This document shows positions 16,590-19,607 of a DNA stretch of 19,607 nucleotides, one piece after another. Position 1 is the stretch's first letter. Each line of letters opens with the position of its first letter. The translations under genes and the position numbers were made by a program. The stretch covers positions 1-19,607 of the forward strand of contig JASFYU010000194.1 in NCBI GenBank assembly GCA_045046905.1. Direction: 5' to 3'. This DNA is from JASFYU01 sp045046905. GTDB taxonomy: Bacteria; Bacteroidota; Bacteroidia; Flavobacteriales; Flavobacteriaceae. The notes below the pieces were generated by a model. The model ran no database searches and had not been told where the DNA came from. It worked only from the letters and a program-made list of their open reading frames with translations.

Positions 16590-17189
16590 TTAGTGCTGAA
16601 GAAATGGTAGAAGGCAGACCCTATCTTTGAAGGTATCACTTTCTCTAAGTTTTTTTATGGCCCTATAAACTTGTTTTCGCACAGAATTATGATCTATAAT
16701 CAGAATTTCTGAGATTTCTCTGTACGTAAATGCCATAGTAAACCTTAGATACAGTATTTCTTGTTGTCTTGAAGAGAGTTCATTGGTAATCAAATGAATA
16801 AATCTTTTTCTGCTCTTTTCGATTTCTGAATGTATAATTTTTCTCTCGATACAATATTCGGTTTGAAAAAAATCAAGGCTTCGGGCTGATAATTCGCCAT
16901 ATTTACGCTCTTTCTTTAACCTCCTATAAACGCAGTGTTTAAGAACCTTGAATAAATAGAATTTAATATTACGGGGTACTGAGAGTTGACTGCCGTTTTG
17001 AAACAAATCAATAAACACATCCTGAATACAGTCCTTAATCAAATCTTGATCCTGGCATATTTTACATCCGTATACATATAAAGATGCTATATGCTCGTTG
17101 TAAATCGAGGCAAAGGCTTTTTGATTTCCATTGACAAAGTTAGCCCATAGGGCATTTTTATCATTCGTTTCCTTTTTTACGATATTCAT
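16590..17189 (-). CDS. ECF (RpoE-type) RNA polymerase sigma factor
   Basis: This 199-aa protein has the two-domain ECF layout. Region 2 is at about 20-92 (AFASIYNEHIASLYVYGCKI, DCIQDVFIDLFQ, FYLFKVLKHCVYRRLKKER). Region 4 is at about 135-184 (LSSRQQEILYLRF, TYREISEILIIDHNSVRKQV). It belongs to the large Bacteroidota group of ECF sigma factors paired with FecR and SusC. When released by the neighbouring FecR protein it should transcribe the transporter genes and perhaps the whole catabolic locus. A TAnnTTTG box lies 75 bp upstream, so the sigma gene itself is probably read by the housekeeping sigma factor. It is divergent from phnA across a 199-bp AT-rich region. Confidence 0.94.
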   Translation of the reverse strand: MNIVKKETNDKNALWANFVNGNQKAFASIYNEHIASLYVYGCKICQDQDLIKDCIQDVFIDLFQNGSQLSVPRNIKFYLFKVLKHCVYRRLKKERKYGELSARSLDFFQTEYCIERKIIHSEIEKSRKRFIHLITNELSSRQQEILYLRFTMAFTYREISEILIIDHNSVRKQVYRAIKKLRESDTFKDRVCLLPFLQH

Positions 17190-17263
17190 TAAATCTACAT
17201 CTAAAAATTAAAATCTGGGCACTCTAAACTTGAATAATTCTCGAAAATCTAAAATCATTGAAT

Positions 17264-17271
17264 CAAATATA
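17264..17271 (-). promoter_or_regulatory. Bacteroidota -7 promoter box for the sigma-factor gene
   Basis: The minus strand reads TATATTTG, an exact match to the Bacteroidota -7 consensus TAnnTTTG, 75 bp before the sigma-factor ATG. I do not see a clear -33 TTTG at the expected spacing, and the region is AT-rich, so chance matches are possible. Confidence 0.45.
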
Positions 17272-17347
17272 CATTTATAAATAATATAAAAATTATAATT
17301 AAAGTAAACTTTTTACGATAAAAATTATAATATATATAAAATATTTT

Positions 17348-17355
17348 TACTTTTG
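17348..17355 (+). promoter_or_regulatory. Bacteroidota -7 promoter box for phnA-phnY
   Basis: The plus strand reads TACTTTTG, an exact TAnnTTTG match, ending 33 bp before the phnA ATG. This puts transcription start at about 17362, leaving a short leader with a purine-rich AAAAAGGGAA before the start codon. No clear -33 box is seen. Its position argues against the upstream TTG (17353) being the translation start. Confidence 0.5.
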
Positions 17356-17388
17356 TTAAAATTTAAACAAAAAAAGGGAACACTACAG

Positions 17389-18600
17389 ATGAAAATAAAT
17401 AACAGAGATTATCCTAAACAAAACAAAACGATCATAGGAATATGTATGGACGGTACTTCATACCCTTATTATGAACAGGCCAAGGAGGTCATGCCAAATC
17501 TACAACGTTTTATCTCAGAAGGCTCAATGGGTATGGTAAGAAGTGTCATTCCGTCTTTTACCAACCCCAACAATATGGCCATTGTTACTGGTGTACCGCC
17601 AAAGGTAAATGGGATATGCGGTAATTTCTATTGGGATACCGAGCTGCAAGAAGAGGTTATGATGAACGACCCAAAATATCTTAAGGTTCCTACCATCTTA
17701 TCTGAGAAAAGTAAAAATGGAAATAAGGTCGCCGTGGTTACCGCAAAAGAAAAGCTACGAAGAATGCTATCTCACCATCTTGATGGTATTTGTTTCTCGG
17801 CCGAATTTGCTAATGAAGCCACTTTAGAGGGTAACGGTATCGAAAAGGTGGAAGAAGATTTAATGGGCAAAAAAAGGCCAGGAATTTATGACCCTTATAT
17901 TTCTGTTTATTGCATTGAGGCAGGAGCGAAATTATTGCAAAGAGAGCATTTTGATGTTATGTATTTGACAACTACCGATTTTGTTCAACACAAATATGCT
18001 CCTGGAAGTGCCGATGCCAATGACTTTTTATCAAAGATTGATTACTGGTTTGGTGAATTAGATAAATTAGGTGCCATAATTGGTATTACAGCTGATCATG
18101 GCATGCAGGCGAAAACAAATAGTGATGGCAGTCCTAAAGTGCAATTTATTGAAGAGCTTCTCAATGAGCAGGGAATAAAAACAAGGGTAATTTTACCTAT
18201 TACGGATCCTTATGTTGTACACCATGGTGCACTTGGAGGTTACGGTACCCTATATCTCGATGACCAATCGCAATTAGAAACCGTAAAAAAATACTTGTTA
18301 AGTCTTGATGGCATAGAAACCGTATTGACCAATGCCGAGGCGGTCGAAAAATATGAATTACCAGGTGATAGGATTGGTGATTTAGTGGTTTTGTCTGATG
18401 CCTCAACTACCATTGGAAGAACGCCTGATTGGCATGATCTCGACAAGGTCAAAGAAGGGCTTCGTTCACACGGTGGTGAGCATTGTCAAGAAGTGCCAAT
18501 GATTTTTAACAAGAAGCTGAACAAGGTGTATAGCGATAAATTAGCTTCCGGAGAAAATAGAAATTTTGATCTCTTCGATTTTTTGAGCAACGGATTTTAA
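17389..18600 (+). CDS. phnA: Phosphonoacetate hydrolase
   Basis: This 403-aa cytoplasmic protein of the alkaline phosphatase superfamily has no signal peptide. PhnA cleaves the C-P bond of phosphonoacetate to give acetate and phosphate, using two zinc ions. All seven expected active-site residues are present with family spacing: D21 (GICMDGT), nucleophile T58 (PSFTNPNN), D197 and H201 (TTDFVQH), D236-H237 (TADHGM) and H361 (RSHGGEH). The TNPNN..IVTG block and the early CMDGTSYPY motif separate PhnA from general nucleotide pyrophosphatases. I chose the ATG at 17389, preceded by AAAGGGAAC, over an in-frame TTG at 17353 that lies inside the probable promoter box. phnY begins 27 bp after the stop. 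The gene is divergent from the sigma/SusCD series. Confidence 0.93.
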   Translation: MKINNRDYPKQNKTIIGICMDGTSYPYYEQAKEVMPNLQRFISEGSMGMVRSVIPSFTNPNNMAIVTGVPPKVNGICGNFYWDTELQEEVMMNDPKYLKVPTILSEKSKNGNKVAVVTAKEKLRRMLSHHLDGICFSAEFANEATLEGNGIEKVEEDLMGKKRPGIYDPYISVYCIEAGAKLLQREHFDVMYLTTTDFVQHKYAPGSADANDFLSKIDYWFGELDKLGAIIGITADHGMQAKTNSDGSPKVQFIEELLNEQGIKTRVILPITDPYVVHHGALGGYGTLYLDDQSQLETVKKYLLSLDGIETVLTNAEAVEKYELPGDRIGDLVVLSDASTTIGRTPDWHDLDKVKEGLRSHGGEHCQEVPMIFNKKLNKVYSDKLASGENRNFDLFDFLSNGF

Positions 18601-18627
18601 AAACCATAACTATTTAGAGCACTATAT

Positions 18628-19607
18628 ATGATTGAATTTGGAAGTATAATAAACGGAAAACAGGTAAAAGGTACTGAATGGATTGACGTTTTCAATCCCT
18701 ATACCAAAAAAAAGGTAGGCAGGGTCGCCTCTATTGGCTTAAAGGCACTGGATCAGGTCCTCAAAGACACAAAAAAAACAAAAATCACCCTTACGCGGTA
18801 TGAGCGCTATGATATATTAAACAAAATAGCCAATGCCCTAGAAGAAAGAGTAGATGAGGTAAGCCAGATGATTACCGATGAAACCGGACTTTGTTTAAAA
18901 GACACCCGTTATGAAGCCAGCAGAGTATCTGATGTACTGCGGTTTTCAGCCATGAAAACTTTGGACGATGACTCTCAGGTTTTTCCTTGTGATGTTTCTA
19001 AAAATGGAAAACCAAGAAGAATCTATACCACAAGGGTGCCATTGGGCTTAATTAGTGCCATTACGCCATTTAACCACCCCATGAATCAAGTAGTTCATAA
19101 AATAGCCCCGGCCATAGCGACCAACAATACCGTTGTTTTAAAACCGTCAGAAAGGACCCCTTTATCTGCCTACTATTTTGCGCAATTGGCATTAGACTGT
19201 GGTTTACCCCCAAATATGCTAAATGTAATCAATGGTGCTGATATTCAGGCAACGGCCGAAATGATGACGGTTCACCCTGATATTACTATGGTTTCATTTA
19301 CCGGAGGAAGTAGGGTAGGAAAAATTATTGCTTCAAAAGCTGGGTACAAAAAACTAGTCTTAGAACTTGGAGGTAGTTCAGCCCTTCTTGTCCTTGATGA
19401 TGCGAATATTGATGAGGCTGTTGAGATAACCATGGCAGGAACCTTTAAAAATTCAGCGCAACGCTGCACTGCCATACGAAGAATACTGGTACACGAGAGT
19501 ATAGCCAATGCCTATGCCTCTAAACTGGCCGAGCGAGTAAAAGCATTAAAATATGGAGACCCCTATAATATCGAAAATGATATGGGAACGGTAATCTCTG
19601 AAGAATC
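18628..19607 (+). CDS. phnY: Phosphonoacetaldehyde dehydrogenase (partial, runs off the window end)
   Basis: The first 326 codons of an NAD(P)-dependent aldehyde dehydrogenase are present, and the reading frame is open to the last base. The family usually has about 470-490 residues, so roughly two thirds is seen. Visible motifs are N149 (ITPFNHPMNQ), cofactor-site VVLKPSERTP, the SFTGGSRVG turn, E246 (LELGGSSA) and nucleophile C280 (NSAQRCTAIRRI). The AQRCTA.RR context is close to that of PhnY enzymes, which oxidise phosphonoacetaldehyde to phosphonoacetate. Its position directly after phnA makes that substrate likely. A related glyceraldehyde-phosphate or succinate-semialdehyde dehydrogenase is the alternative on sequence alone. 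Confidence 0.9.
   Translation, partial: MIEFGSIINGKQVKGTEWIDVFNPYTKKKVGRVASIGLKALDQVLKDTKKTKITLTRYERYDILNKIANALEERVDEVSQMITDETGLCLKDTRYEASRVSDVLRFSAMKTLDDDSQVFPCDVSKNGKPRRIYTTRVPLGLISAITPFNHPMNQVVHKIAPAIATNNTVVLKPSERTPLSAYYFAQLALDCGLPPNMLNVINGADIQATAEMMTVHPDITMVSFTGGSRVGKIIASKAGYKKLVLELGGSSALLVLDDANIDEAVEITMAGTFKNSAQRCTAIRRILVHESIANAYASKLAERVKALKYGDPYNIENDMGTVISEE

Noticed and set aside
17353..17388. TTG start giving a 12-residue N-terminal extension of PhnA
   Set aside because: The TTG is part of the TACTTTTG promoter box, the extension has no family similarity, and an ATG with a purine-rich leader follows at 17389.
18200..18452. Two minus-strand reading frames of 68 and 70 codons inside phnA
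   Set aside because: They are antisense shadows of a strongly conserved enzyme gene with no features of their own.
19272..19508. Minus-strand 78-codon reading frame inside phnY
   Set aside because: Antisense to the conserved catalytic region of the aldehyde dehydrogenase; no support as a gene.

Overview
The window (about 19.6 kb, AT-rich) looks like chromosomal DNA of a marine Bacteroidota, most likely a Flavobacteriaceae member of the Zobellia/Maribacter type. The reasons are a SusC/SusD pair, an ECF sigma/FecR pair, lipoproteins with Cys-Ser/Thr-Asp-rich N-termini, TAnnTTTG promoter boxes, and intergenic repeats of a kind I associate with these genomes. The genus is inference.

Layout. A divergent promoter region at about 17190-17388 splits the locus. 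Leftward (minus strand) run an ECF sigma factor, a FecR-type anti-sigma factor, an STN-domain SusC transporter, a SusD lipoprotein, a lipoprotein with Ig-like and LamG domains, a type I phosphodiesterase lipoprotein with chitobiase-type Ig and PA14 domains, a purple-acid-phosphatase-like lipoprotein, a GH92 alpha-mannosidase, and a cytoplasmic class III PLP enzyme. Rightward (plus strand) run phosphonoacetate hydrolase (phnA) and phosphonoacetaldehyde dehydrogenase (phnY), the latter cut by the window end.

How they may work together. Established: PhnY oxidises phosphonoacetaldehyde to phosphonoacetate, and PhnA cleaves that to acetate and phosphate. Class III PLP enzymes encoded beside these genes can form phosphonoacetaldehyde, either as PbfA (an ammonia-lyase acting on (R)-1-hydroxy-2-aminoethylphosphonate) or as an aminoethylphosphonate (AEP) transaminase. 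Inferred: the rest of the locus is a polysaccharide utilisation locus (PUL) whose target is a mannose-containing glycan carrying AEP or hydroxy-AEP esters. In this model the LamG and SusD proteins bind it, the phosphodiesterase cuts the phosphonate-sugar ester, the phosphatase and GH92 enzyme trim the rest, SusCD imports fragments, and the PLP enzyme, PhnY and PhnA turn the phosphonate into acetate, ammonia and phosphate. A phosphonoglycan PUL of this sort is the main discovery candidate here.

The gaps between leftward genes hold at least six copies or part-copies of one dispersed repeat, several starting at the stop codon of the preceding gene. An 852-bp gap between the phosphatase and phosphodiesterase genes carries a 165-bp segment with perfect 17-bp terminal inverted repeats. 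No tRNA, rRNA, CRISPR array or transposase gene was seen.
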